Shown here in pieces: positions 34,913 to 43,152 of a stretch of 51,371 nt of DNA (positions are counted from its first letter, which is position 1; every line of letters starts with the position of its first letter). The position numbers and the translations under genes are program-made. The stretch is from Clostridia bacterium. Lineage in GTDB: Bacteria; Bacillota_A; Clostridia; Oscillospirales; CAG-272. Below the pieces are notes generated by a model. The model ran no database searches. It saw only the letters and a program-made list of their open reading frames with translations, and was not told the origin of the DNA. The DNA is taken from positions 1 through 51,371 of the forward strand of contig JAFTLD010000028.1 of the NCBI GenBank assembly GCA_017452945.1, written 5' to 3'.

Positions 34913-35852
34913 CGCTGCCGATGCAGGCATGAGAATAGACAAATACCTTTCGGAGCGGGCCGACCTGACCCGCTCCGCTGCGGTCAGATTGCTGGAGGAG
35001 GGCGACGTGTCGGTGTGCGGTGCGTCGGTCTCCAAAAACTATAAGATCAAGTGCGGGGACGAGATCGAGATCCGTTATCCCGAACCCGAGCCGGATACCG
35101 CCCTGCCCGAGGATATTCCCTTGGATGTGGTATACGAGGACAGCGATATCATCGTGATCAATAAGCCCGTGGGCATGGTCGTGCATCCTGCAGCGGGAAA
35201 TCCGAGCGGTACGCTGGTTAATGCGTTGCTGTATCATTGCAAGGGCAGCCTTTCGGGTATCGGAGGCGTGCTGCGCCCCGGTATCGTGCATCGCATTGAT
35301 AAGGATACCAGCGGTCTTTTGGTGGTAGCCAAAAACGACCGCGCGCACCTGCACTTGGCAGAGCAGATCAAGGAACATAGCGCACACCGTATTTACCGCG
35401 CGATCTGCGTGGGCAACGTCAAGGAGGACGAGGGGACGGTCGATCTGCCGATCGGCCGCCATCCGACCGACCGTAAGAGAATGGCCGTGGTGCGCGATCC
35501 CGACCGCGAGGCCAGAGATGCCGTGACGCATTACCGTGTGCTGGCTCGTTTTTCGGGCAGAGCGGTTTGGGGAAATGCCTTTACGTATATCGAGTGCCGT
35601 TTGGAAACGGGCCGCACACATCAGATCCGCGTGCATATGGCTGCCAAGGGGCATCCGCTGCTGGGCGATGAGGTGTATGGCGGCAATAACACACCGTTCG
35701 GCGCACGGCACAAGCACTATATCAAAGGACAATGCCTGCATGCCTGTGAGCTGTATCTGACGCATCCGACCACGGGTGAGCGCATGCATTTTACAGCACC
35801 CGAGCCGCCTGAAATGATCAAGCTTTTGGAGATACTTGGCCAAGATGAATGA
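34884..35852 (+). CDS. rluD: RluA/RluD-family 23S rRNA pseudouridine synthase
   Basis: 322 residues. An N-terminal S4 domain (MRIDKYLSERADLTRSAAVRL, about 16-80) is followed by the synthase domain with the catalytic Asp in HRIDKDTSGLLVVAKN; RLETGRTHQIRVHMAAKGHP is the second signature. Sits directly after lspA, the standard order. The exact rRNA target is inferred from the family. Confidence 0.93.
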   Translation: MMQTLILKADAADAGMRIDKYLSERADLTRSAAVRLLEEGDVSVCGASVSKNYKIKCGDEIEIRYPEPEPDTALPEDIPLDVVYEDSDIIVINKPVGMVVHPAAGNPSGTLVNALLYHCKGSLSGIGGVLRPGIVHRIDKDTSGLLVVAKNDRAHLHLAEQIKEHSAHRIYRAICVGNVKEDEGTVDLPIGRHPTDRKRMAVVRDPDREARDAVTHYRVLARFSGRAVWGNAFTYIECRLETGRTHQIRVHMAAKGHPLLGDEVYGGNNTPFGARHKHYIKGQCLHACELYLTHPTTGERMHFTAPEPPEMIKLLEILGQDE

Positions 35853-36699
35853 GAAGAGATTTGAACATATTGCCATCGTGACCGATCTGGACGGCACGTT
35901 TTTCGGCCTTGGTGCGCAAGTGCCGCAGGCAAATTTGCAGGCGATCACAACGTTTTGTGCGCATGGCGGCCATTTTACGTACGGAACCGGACGTATGCAT
36001 AAGAATATTGCACGCGTGCTGCCCGAATCGGGTACGCTTTGTACGCTGCCTGCCGTGGTGTGCAACGGCTCGTACCTGTTGGATTTTTCTACGGGAGAGC
36101 GCCTGTATCCGCAAAGTATGCAAACGAAGGACGTGATTGCCGTGGCCTCTTATGCAAGAGAATTGGCACCCGATCTGGGCGTGCGCGTGGTGACTCCCGA
36201 CGGCTTTATGTCGGACGGTGTCGGTGCGGATATTCAGCGAGAGATCGCGCGCATTCCGTTTGATTTTCCGCACGTGTTGCCCATCGACAAGTGGCCGACT
36301 GCAAATCCGACCGAGCAGTGGTTCAAGCTGGTGTTTCGTGGGGAACCGGAGCATCTGGTGGCGGCCAGACCCTATCTGGTGGAACGTTTTGGTGACAGAT
36401 TTGAGTTTGCCGTATCAGGCCCGCGGTTCTTGGAGCTGACGGCCAAGGGCTGCACCAAGGCTACGGGGATTCAGAGACTGCGAGAGCTGTACCGCGAGAG
36501 AACGGGGCATGCTTTGAGAGTGGTTGCCTGCGGTGACCAGGAAAATGACCTTGCCATGCTGGCCGCAGCCGATATTGCCTTTTGTCCCGAGAACGCGATT
36601 CCCGAAGTCAAGGCGCTGTGCCGCGCAACACTTTGCCATCATAACGAGGGGATTATGCCGCAGGTTGTGGAGCAAATAGAAATGAATGATGAAGAATGA
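35845..36699 (+). CDS. HAD-superfamily (Cof-type) phosphatase
   Basis: 284 residues from ATG 35845. HAD motif I DLDGTFFGL and motif IV GDQENDLAMLAAADIAF are clear, with a C2 cap between them (about 75-200). Cof-type phosphatases act on small phosphorylated metabolites. It overlaps the rluD end by 8 bp and terminates with a hairpin at 36720-36745. Confidence 0.9.
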   Translation: MNEKRFEHIAIVTDLDGTFFGLGAQVPQANLQAITTFCAHGGHFTYGTGRMHKNIARVLPESGTLCTLPAVVCNGSYLLDFSTGERLYPQSMQTKDVIAVASYARELAPDLGVRVVTPDGFMSDGVGADIQREIARIPFDFPHVLPIDKWPTANPTEQWFKLVFRGEPEHLVAARPYLVERFGDRFEFAVSGPRFLELTAKGCTKATGIQRLRELYRERTGHALRVVACGDQENDLAMLAAADIAFCPENAIPEVKALCRATLCHHNEGIMPQVVEQIEMNDEE

Positions 36700-36719
36700 A
36701 TAATGAAGAATTGTGGTAG

Positions 36720-36745
36720 AAAAGAGCCGTTTCGACGGCTCTTTT
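36720..36745 (+). terminator. Terminator of HAD phosphatase gene
   Basis: AAAAGAGCCGT/ACGGCTCTTTT with a TTC(G) loop; followed by CATTTG. Works in both directions. Confidence 0.8.
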
Positions 36746-37194
36746 CATTTGTTATAAAAAGAAAACGACGCAATAGTCGCGTGGTTCAATGGAGGCTCTG
36801 CCGATGAGCAGAAAACAAATAAAAGGAGGGCGTAGAAAGCTTTTATGCCAAAGGCTCCCTCCGGGAGGGAGCTGTCGCGAAGCGACTGAGGGAGAATGCG
36901 CAACGTCAATCAAGTAGTTGGAATGAGGCGAGAGAAAACGTTAAAGTTTCGCAGGCTCCTTCCACCGCAAGCGGTCCCCCTTCCTCCCGGAGGAAGGCTA
37001 TTTACGCAACCCGTTTATGGGTAGCAAGTAACAATTGCATGGCTGTCAGGCCAACAAAAGAAGCACTTGTGCGCAGCCAGTATTATTAGGGCTATGCCCG
37101 AAACTGAAATACCTCCCGCTATGCGGGTGGACATTTATTTTATGATATTTATTTGATGCAATTATACAGATTTTACGTTTCAACTTCAATTTCA

Positions 37195-37231
37195 ATAAAA
37201 AAGAAGAAATCGGTTGCATGCAACCGATTTC
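37195..37231 (-). terminator. Terminator of hprK (26-bp perfect palindrome)
   Basis: 37206-37231 is a perfect palindrome built on AAATCGGTTGCATGCAACCGATTT; on the minus strand TTCTTTTTTATTG follows. Confidence 0.75.
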
Positions 37232-37260
37232 AACCATTATTATTCATTTTTCATTCCCTA

Positions 37261-38193
37261 TCATTCCAGCCCCATCTGTCCCATCAGCTTTTTGTTGAAT
37301 TCCTCAACAGTGTTGTAGCCCATGCGCTTCTGACGGTTGTTCATGGCCGCGATCTCCAGAATGATGGCTAAGTTTCGGCCCGGCTTGACCGGGATGGTGG
37401 TGCAGGGGATCTTGATGCCCAAAATGTCTACCTTCTGCTCGTCAAGCCCAAGGCGGTCATACATCTTGCCCTGTACCCAAGGCTCCAGATTGATGACAAG
37501 GTCGATCTTTTCGGTCTCCTTGACCGAGCCCATACCAAATAGACGGCGAATATCCACAATACCGATGCCGCGCAGCTCCACGTAATGGCGGATGATCTCG
37601 GGAGCGGAGCCGACCAGCGTTTTGGCGGACACGCGCTTGATTTCCACGGCGTCGTCCGCGATCAGTCGGTGACCGCGCTTTACAAGCTCAATAGCGGTCT
37701 CACTTTTACCAACGCCACTGTCACCCAACAGCAGAATACCTTCGCCATATACCTCGACCAATACGCCGTGGCGTGTGATGCGAGGGGCAAGGTGTTGGTT
37801 AAGCGAAGCGATCAATGCAGCCATAAGGGGGCTGGTATGCTCCTGTGTGCGCAGTATAGGCACCCCCGAGGTCTGTGCTTGGCGGATCAGCTCGGGAAAT
37901 ACTTCGTTGCCCGTGGTGAACAGCACTGCTACGGGAAGTGCCTTGATAAAGGTCACCAATGCCTTTTCACGCTCTTCGGGAGAAAGCTCTATCAAATATT
38001 TGTGCTCAGCGTTGCCGATGATCTGAATTCTGTCGCGCTCAAAAATGCCGTAAAAACCTGCCAATGCAAGGCCGGGACGCGAGACCTCGGGGGTACGCAC
38101 CATTACGGTTTCATAATCCTCGGGTACGTAAATTCGTTCCCATGAAAATTCTTTTTCCAGTTGTGCAAGAGGAATCGTATAAATGTCTTCCAT
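37261..38193 (-). CDS. hprK: HPr kinase/phosphorylase
   Basis: 310 residues. HprK phosphorylates Ser46 of HPr in response to glycolytic intermediates and drives carbon catabolite repression in Firmicutes. Conserved His in RHGVLVEVYG (about 142), Walker A GDSGVGKS (157-164), the acidic pair in LIADDAVE, and the HprK signature VELRGIGIVDI. AAAGGAGAAGG precedes the start. A TATAAT-like box lies at 38228-38223. HPr itself is not in this window. Confidence 0.96.
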   Translation of the reverse strand: MEDIYTIPLAQLEKEFSWERIYVPEDYETVMVRTPEVSRPGLALAGFYGIFERDRIQIIGNAEHKYLIELSPEEREKALVTFIKALPVAVLFTTGNEVFPELIRQAQTSGVPILRTQEHTSPLMAALIASLNQHLAPRITRHGVLVEVYGEGILLLGDSGVGKSETAIELVKRGHRLIADDAVEIKRVSAKTLVGSAPEIIRHYVELRGIGIVDIRRLFGMGSVKETEKIDLVINLEPWVQGKMYDRLGLDEQKVDILGIKIPCTTIPVKPGRNLAIILEIAAMNNRQKRMGYNTVEEFNKKLMGQMGLE

Positions 38194-38363
38194 AATCCTT
38201 CTCCTTTGACGTTTCTGCTTTCATTATAACACGGATTATCGGTTTTGAAAAGCCTTTTTTGCATCGAGCTGATAAAAAAATATGAGATATTCACAGCCAT
38301 GTCATAATAAGGGTGTATAATTAACGTGAAAATTTATGGCCGAAAGGCATAACGGAGGCATAT

Positions 38364-39434
38364 ATGACAAAAATCAGAGCGGTTCGCGCATTTGCAGGAG
38401 TCATGGCGCTGGTGCTGGCGGTGCTGACGCTGACGGGCTGCGGCAACAAGATCGAGCCCGTAGAGAGCACAGAGCAGGAAATGCGAGTGATCGGAAAGTG
38501 CGACGGATACGACGTGTATTATGAAGAGCTGCGCTTTGTGAGGGCAACCTATAAGAATACGCTGGAACAAAAATACGGTCAGGGAATCTGGGATGATCCC
38601 GCAACGGCAGAGAAGTACCGCGAGGAGCTGGAATCCTTGGTGTACGAAAATCTGAAGGCCAATTATGCGGTGCTGGTCGGCTGCAAGAATCTGTTTATCA
38701 ATACCGATGATAAGGAGATCGATACGTACGTACAGGAGCAGATTGAAACACTGGTCAATCAGAGCGAGGATGCAGGCGGCTTTGGCGGTGACTTTGACGC
38801 GTATCTTGCCTGGCTTGCGGACAACGGGCTGACAGACCACTATCTGCGCTTTATCTACCGCGTAGATTATCTGGAATCTGCCATGTATTATGCATTGGTG
38901 GACGGCGGTCTGATGGAATACAGCAACAAAAATTACTCCGACTTTTTGGATTATGTGTTGGCTGGCGAGGACTATGCAAGAACCATTCACGTCTACATTC
39001 CCGTTGAGGATCAGGCCGAAAAGCAGGATTGCTACGATACAGCAAAAGCCATTGCGGACGAGCTTGCAGCCTGTACGGACGATGATGAGAGATATAGCCT
39101 GATGTGCTCACATATCGGCTCTGCGGTCAATAAGGATCTGACCATTACCGAATCGGGCTACTATTTCACGCATAATGAAATGGGTGAGGCGTACGAGGAT
39201 GCCGCCTTTGCGCTGCTGGAGTACCAGACGAGTGACGTCGTGGAATACGGTGGCGGCTATTACGTGATCATGCGTATGCCTATCGAGGAGCTTTACGTGC
39301 TGATGAACGGTGAGCAGCTTTTGCAGTATTATCAGTCTGCGCAGCTTGGTGAGTATGAGGAAAATATCAAGGAAAATATGACGGTTGAGCTCAACGAATA
39401 CGGTAAGAGTTTGGATCTTTTGAATTTGAATTGA
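38364..39434 (+). CDS. PrsA/SurA-like foldase lipoprotein
   Basis: 356 residues with the lipobox LTGC (about Cys26). A helical SurA/PrsA N-domain (VYYEELRFVRATYKNTLEQK) and a peptidyl-prolyl isomerase-like segment (ARTIHVYIPVEDQAEK, YYFTHNEMGEAYEDAAFAL, VVEYGGGYYVIMRM) place it near extracellular foldases. The parvulin domain is divergent, so catalytic activity is uncertain. GGAGG precedes the ATG. Likely co-transcribed with the next two genes. Confidence 0.75.
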   Translation: MTKIRAVRAFAGVMALVLAVLTLTGCGNKIEPVESTEQEMRVIGKCDGYDVYYEELRFVRATYKNTLEQKYGQGIWDDPATAEKYREELESLVYENLKANYAVLVGCKNLFINTDDKEIDTYVQEQIETLVNQSEDAGGFGGDFDAYLAWLADNGLTDHYLRFIYRVDYLESAMYYALVDGGLMEYSNKNYSDFLDYVLAGEDYARTIHVYIPVEDQAEKQDCYDTAKAIADELAACTDDDERYSLMCSHIGSAVNKDLTITESGYYFTHNEMGEAYEDAAFALLEYQTSDVVEYGGGYYVIMRMPIEELYVLMNGEQLLQYYQSAQLGEYEENIKENMTVELNEYGKSLDLLNLN

Positions 39435-39465
39435 CAGGATAAGAGCTTAAGAAAAGAGGAAGAGT

Positions 39466-40437
39466 ATGGCGGTAAAGCGTACGCGTGTGGGAAAACGGCA
39501 TCGTGCGTGGGTCAAGTGGCTGGTAGCTCTTGGCGTCGTGGCTGTTCTTGGCATTGTATTTGCCGCAAGCGTGGGCGTGGGCAGCTGGCTTTTGAAAAAA
39601 GCGGAGCAGTACCCCGCGGGTGACGCGCAGCAAGAGGTCACCGTGCCCGAGGATCAGATTGTGCCGATCAAGGTACCGCTTATCAAGGCATATGCTTATG
39701 CTATAGGAGATCGCTACAGCAGTTATTTGTATTCGGATATTTCGCACCTATGTGCTCCCTTGCGTGCGCAGGATGGTTCACTTTTGTTTGCATCCCGTGT
39801 CTGCGAGCATGCGGGTTGGGATCAGAACGGCACCGCGGATCTTGCGCTCAACGTCTGGGAGCTGCACAAAAACGGTCTGTATCTGTGTACGTATATGCCC
39901 ATCAGCGGCTTTGCGGTTGAGGATGCAGTGCTCAGAGAGCTGGTGCTTTCCTATGAGGCTTCGCTGATTGTTGAGGCTGCCGAGAGCGGTGTGGACGAGA
40001 TTTTTTTGACGGGGGTTACTCCCACACAGACCAATATTACCGAGATCGTGCAGTATCTGAGGCGTATCAAGAGCCTTTCCGGAGATTGCGCGATTGGCGT
40101 AATGATCACACCACAGGTACTGCTGGCAGCGGAGCATGACGTATATCTGGCTGCACAGCTGATGGAAGTGTGTGATTTTCTGGTGTTGGATCTGCGCGGC
40201 TTGCCGCTGCACACATCCGAGGCAGGAACGGAGGCCGAAACGGGAGCCAATACCGAAGCACAGACCGATGGTGCACAGGCAAGCGAATTGACGGTTGCGT
40301 ACGTCATGGAGCATATGCGATACGATCTGACCAGATATTCCCCCAGACTTGCGCTGGGCGGAGATCAGACCGAAGCACTGGATTATATCATTGAACGCGA
40401 TTATGAAAATTGGTTGATCATGGGTGAAGAAAAATGA
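39466..40437 (+). CDS. Membrane-anchored protein of unknown function (TIM-barrel-like)
   Basis: 323 residues. Basic N-terminus (VKRTRVGKRHRAW), one membrane helix (about 20-38), then an extracytoplasmic domain with alternating beta and alpha elements (KAYAYAIGDRYSSYLY, EIFLTGVTPTQTNITEIVQYL, CDFLVLDLRG) reminiscent of a TIM-barrel glycosidase-like fold. A Glu/Ala/Thr-rich low-complexity stretch (about 252-272) lies near the C-terminus. No catalytic signature is recognised. Overlaps the next gene by 4 bp (ATGA), so they are translationally coupled. Confidence 0.6.
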   Translation: MAVKRTRVGKRHRAWVKWLVALGVVAVLGIVFAASVGVGSWLLKKAEQYPAGDAQQEVTVPEDQIVPIKVPLIKAYAYAIGDRYSSYLYSDISHLCAPLRAQDGSLLFASRVCEHAGWDQNGTADLALNVWELHKNGLYLCTYMPISGFAVEDAVLRELVLSYEASLIVEAAESGVDEIFLTGVTPTQTNITEIVQYLRRIKSLSGDCAIGVMITPQVLLAAEHDVYLAAQLMEVCDFLVLDLRGLPLHTSEAGTEAETGANTEAQTDGAQASELTVAYVMEHMRYDLTRYSPRLALGGDQTEALDYIIERDYENWLIMGEEK

Positions 40438-41504
40438 TTTATTGGATTGCAGAAAACAGAATGTATGCGCTGCCCGGGAACGGAGCAAGAGTTATGGAGA
40501 TTCCCAGCGACGTGCTGCGCATATATCGCGATCATATCAGACAAAACGCTGAGCGCACCGATTGGAAAACCAGCGGCAGCGGTGCGGAATTCATGCGTGG
40601 GGGACATGGCGGTGTCATGGGCGGTGCGGACGTGCCAAAGCGTGCGGACGACGTCCCGGCGCAGATCTTTTCGGTGCTGTACGACGGAAAGCGTCTGTTG
40701 TATTCTCTGAGCATTGACACGACGGGCGGTGTTTACGTCAAGGAAAAGGGTGTTCCCGGTGATGGCATTCTGCTCAGTGATAACTTGGGCGGTTTTCGCG
40801 AGTTTGCTTATAAAAACGGTCGTCTGGCGCTGAGCTGCGCACGCGTTGGTGAGGCGCATTTGGGCATTTGGGAAGAGAATGGCGAGAGTGTCAGGGTGCT
40901 GACTGAGGGAAGCACGCGTGAGAGCGATCCTTCTTGGTCGGCAGCAAAAGAGGACGTGATCTGGTATGCGGGCTGCGGCCTTGCCAAGATCGAGCCTGCC
41001 GCCATGTCGCGCAGCCAGGCTATGCAGATGATCATGATGAACGCCATGGGACAGCTTGGCGCAGAGGATCTTTGGAAGCAGTATGCCGAAGGCCCCTGGT
41101 CGATCTTCCGATTCGATTGTCGGGCGTATGAGATGCAAGAGGTGTTGGCGGATAAAAAGACAAATTTCCGTCAGCCCATGGAAACCGAGAACGGAGATCT
41201 GTACTATATTGCGTATCCGTACCGTGAGCCGTACGTCAAAAAGGGCTTGTTTGGAAAAAAGGTGCCTGCAGGCGACGTGCCGCGTGTACACGGCATTCCC
41301 GAGGAGGACGTGCCTGTGCTTTGCTGCCGCGACAGGGACGGCAAGGCGCGCGAGATCCGTAAGGGTGTATTTGCCTATACGATAACTGAAAAGGGTATTT
41401 ATTTCGCGGATAGTAAAGGCCTTGCGCTGCTGACAGCGGATGGCCGCGAACAAAGATTGGCGGAAATGCCGCGCATTTCATATATCTCGGTGGTTGAGGA
41501 ATGA
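40434..41504 (+). CDS. Unknown propeller-like cytosolic protein
   Basis: 356 residues without a signal peptide. Repeated short beta elements such as IFSVLYDGKRLLYSLSID, LGIWEENGESVRVLTEG and ENGDLYYIAYPYREPYV suggest a WD40/TolB-type propeller. A Gly/His-rich loop (RGGHGGVMGGADVP, about 56-70) and a Met-rich helix (SRSQAMQMIMMNAMGQL) interrupt it. It overlaps the upstream membrane protein by 4 bp and likely works with it. Function not recognised. Confidence 0.6.
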   Translation: MIYWIAENRMYALPGNGARVMEIPSDVLRIYRDHIRQNAERTDWKTSGSGAEFMRGGHGGVMGGADVPKRADDVPAQIFSVLYDGKRLLYSLSIDTTGGVYVKEKGVPGDGILLSDNLGGFREFAYKNGRLALSCARVGEAHLGIWEENGESVRVLTEGSTRESDPSWSAAKEDVIWYAGCGLAKIEPAAMSRSQAMQMIMMNAMGQLGAEDLWKQYAEGPWSIFRFDCRAYEMQEVLADKKTNFRQPMETENGDLYYIAYPYREPYVKKGLFGKKVPAGDVPRVHGIPEEDVPVLCCRDRDGKAREIRKGVFAYTITEKGIYFADSKGLALLTADGREQRLAEMPRISYISVVEE

Positions 41505-41597
41505 GTATGCGGGGTATATAAAAAAGGCAGCCCCGTCGGGCTGAAGAAATAGCGTAGAAAAGTCATCTAATCTGTTGACGGAGGGCAATGCAATATT

Positions 41598-41717
41598 CCG
41601 AGGTTTGTAGGGGAGGATATCATCCTCCCGCCCGTCATGAGATTGGGAATCCGTTTGGGTGTCGATACCATTCGTTTATACTGGTGGGAGGATAATATCC
41701 TCCCCTACAAACCTCGG
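41598..41717. repeat. Inverted repeat element with 32-bp arms (MITE-like)
   Basis: Arms 41598-41629 and 41686-41717 (CCGAGGTTTGTAGGGGAGG...) are complementary with one mismatch and enclose a 56-nt non-coding spacer. Inside each arm, GGGAGGAT/ATCCTCCC forms a smaller palindrome. No reading frame of note is inside. Confidence 0.8.
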
Positions 41718-41787
41718 GATTCCATACTAAAAAACAGAAAGCAGAAGTCTTTGATCAAGGCTTCTGCTTTCTGTTATCCAAAGAGAT

Positions 41788-41966
41788 GAAAGAGCGTCCA
41801 TATGGTGACCTCATCCGGCGCTACGCGCCACCTTCCCCAGCGGGGAAGGCTTCTTTAGCGCATCCGTCTTGCTCAATTATCCGCTGAGGGGTTAACTTGA
41901 TGAGCCTTCCCCGCTGGGGAAGGTGGCGCGTAGCGCCGGATGAGGTCACCATACGGTCGCTCTTTC
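41788..41966. repeat. Inverted repeat with 63-bp arms
   Basis: Arms 41788-41850 and 41904-41966 match with two mismatches. Each contains GGTGACCTCATCC, GGCGCTACGCGCC and CCTTCCCCAGCGGGGAAGG. The spacer is 53 nt. Two head-to-head copies of the same family as bases 9-105 and 1485-1581. Confidence 0.85.
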
Positions 41967-42100
41967 ACCAAGAGCAGCGTGTAAAAAAGCCACCACATAC
42001 GTGATGGCAAATTTCATTTATTCCGCTATTTCTTCAGCCCATCGGGCTGCATTATTTGATTTTGCCGACTTGGCAGAGCGCTCCATGCTCTCGCTTTTCG

Positions 42101-42433
42101 TTACCCTAAAAACAAGAGCAGTGCAAGCAGCGGCAGAATTTCGGATGTGTTATCCTGGCCGCCCCCGTTGCGTGACATGAGTAAAATGAGTGCAAGCAGT
42201 AAAAGATCATCCGAGCGCAGGCCGCCAAATCCCGAAAACAGGGAAGGAAGCAGGCCTTTTTCCTCGGTCTTGGCGGTGGGAATTGCGTCGGGGGCAGGCT
42301 CGGGCATGGCTTGATCGGTCAGTGCGTCCTCCTGCTCTTGCACTGCGGGATCCGGCTCTGTAAATGCAGTGCCATTGTAGTTGTCCGGCACAAAGGAGCT
42401 GCCGAATTGCCTGCGCGGTGGTTTTACATACAT
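42101..42433 (-). CDS. Small unknown protein with hydrophobic C-terminus
   Basis: 110 residues from ATG 42433 (AAGGAGG 8 nt upstream; a GTG at 42442 is too close to it). Acidic, Pro-rich N-terminal half (EPDPAVQEQEDAL, MPEPAPDAIP), then GLRSDDLLLLALILLMS and ILPLLALLLFLG, two short hydrophobic segments that could form a membrane hairpin. Third gene of a three-gene minus-strand operon (14-bp gap). Unrecognised; the DDLLLL tail is reminiscent of small clostridial membrane-associated proteins. Confidence 0.6.
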   Translation of the reverse strand: MYVKPPRRQFGSSFVPDNYNGTAFTEPDPAVQEQEDALTDQAMPEPAPDAIPTAKTEEKGLLPSLFSGFGGLRSDDLLLLALILLMSRNGGGQDNTSEILPLLALLLFLG

Positions 42434-42446
42434 ATCTGACACCTCC

Positions 42447-42782
42447 TTACCTCAACTGCCGCAGGATCTCGCTCAGGCGGTTGAACGTGATCAGCTTATC
42501 GATTGCATCACATCGCTGCGGGCTCATGTAGGGCTTGAGAGCCAACAGCAACGCACTTTTGCTGTCCTTGCCCTTGCCGCCTTTGTCGCCCATCATAGGC
42601 CCGATAGCCGACAGGAGCATGGGCAGCTTGCCAAGCAATTCGGGCGGCAGTGCAAGCGGCGCACCTTGGCTTGAAGTGGAAATGGCAGCTGTTTCATCCT
42701 CGTTTTGTCCCGCAGCCACAACCTCCGGATCTTCGAGAATGCGCAGCAGCATATCCTCCTTGCTGCTCTGTTGCTCATCCAT
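42447..42782 (-). CDS. Small unknown helical protein
   Basis: 111 residues from ATG 42782. Acidic N-terminus (MDEQQSSKEDMLLRILEDPE), Pro/Leu segment PLALPPELLGKLPMLLSAIG, a Gly/Lys-rich loop (GDKGGKGKDSK) and a C-terminal helix pair ending in NRLSEILRQLR. No known domain recognised. Its start overlaps the end of the upstream gene by 8 bp, so translation is probably coupled. Confidence 0.6.
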   Translation of the reverse strand: MDEQQSSKEDMLLRILEDPEVVAAGQNEDETAAISTSSQGAPLALPPELLGKLPMLLSAIGPMMGDKGGKGKDSKSALLLALKPYMSPQRCDAIDKLITFNRLSEILRQLR

Positions 42783-43008
42783 GGCCTTGTCCGCCCTTTT
42801 GCATATTGGCAAGCTGTTCGGCAGCCCGTTTGAGATCTTCATCTGTCGCCATAGAAAGCGCGGCACGTACAGCGGCAATGTTGGAGGCGTTGATCTGCAG
42901 AGCTGCGGGATCGATTCCCGCCTCTGCTGTCAGTTTTTTGATCACGAGTGCCAGCTGCTTGTCGTTGAGTGCGAGCAGCCGATCCACTGCGTTGCGATCC
43001 AGTGTCAT
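42775..43008 (-). CDS. Small unknown helical protein, operon leader
   Basis: 77 residues from ATG 43008 (GGAGAGAGAT upstream). Predicted all-helical (DRNAVDRLLALNDKQLALVI, NIAAVRAALSMATDEDLKRA). First gene of the unknown three-gene cluster, divergent from the lipid kinase at 43153. Confidence 0.6.
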   Translation of the reverse strand: MTLDRNAVDRLLALNDKQLALVIKKLTAEAGIDPAALQINASNIAAVRAALSMATDEDLKRAAEQLANMQKGGQGHG

Positions 43009-43078
43009 AATATCTCTCCTCTCCTTGACCTTATTCACCAACAGGATATGATACGAACAAAAAATCTGTGAAAAACGG

Positions 43079-43108
43079 TAGACAAAACGAGCTGACATAT
43101 GGTATAAT
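43079..43108 (+). promoter_or_regulatory. SigA promoter of lipid kinase operon
   Basis: TAGACA (43079-43084), 18-nt spacer, TATAAT (43103-43108). Confidence 0.7.
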
Positions 43109-43152
43109 ACACTGAACAGATGTCACAAATTCCATCAAAGGAAATGAAAAAT

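Larger units (their letters stand above)
36700..37260. other. Intergenic region with repeats and two terminators
   Basis: No gene supported. It holds the HAD-gene terminator (36720-36745), two GC-rich palindromic repeats (about 36858-36895, GGCTCCCTCCGGGAGGGAGC then TCGCGAAGCGA; and about 36952-37000, GGCTCCTTCC and GGAGGAAGGC flanking ACCGCAAGCGGT), an AT-rich stretch, and the hprK terminator (37195-37231). Confidence 0.7.
41505..42100. other. Intergenic region made of inverted-repeat elements
   Basis: No gene supported. In order: CAGCCC/GGGCTG hairpin (about 41528-41543), a 32-bp-arm inverted repeat (41598-41717), a terminator-like hairpin AACAGAAAGCAGAAG/CTTCTGCTTTCTGTT (about 41732-41775), a 63-bp-arm inverted repeat (41788-41966) and a GCCCATCGGGC hairpin (42038-42048). 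Confidence 0.75.
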
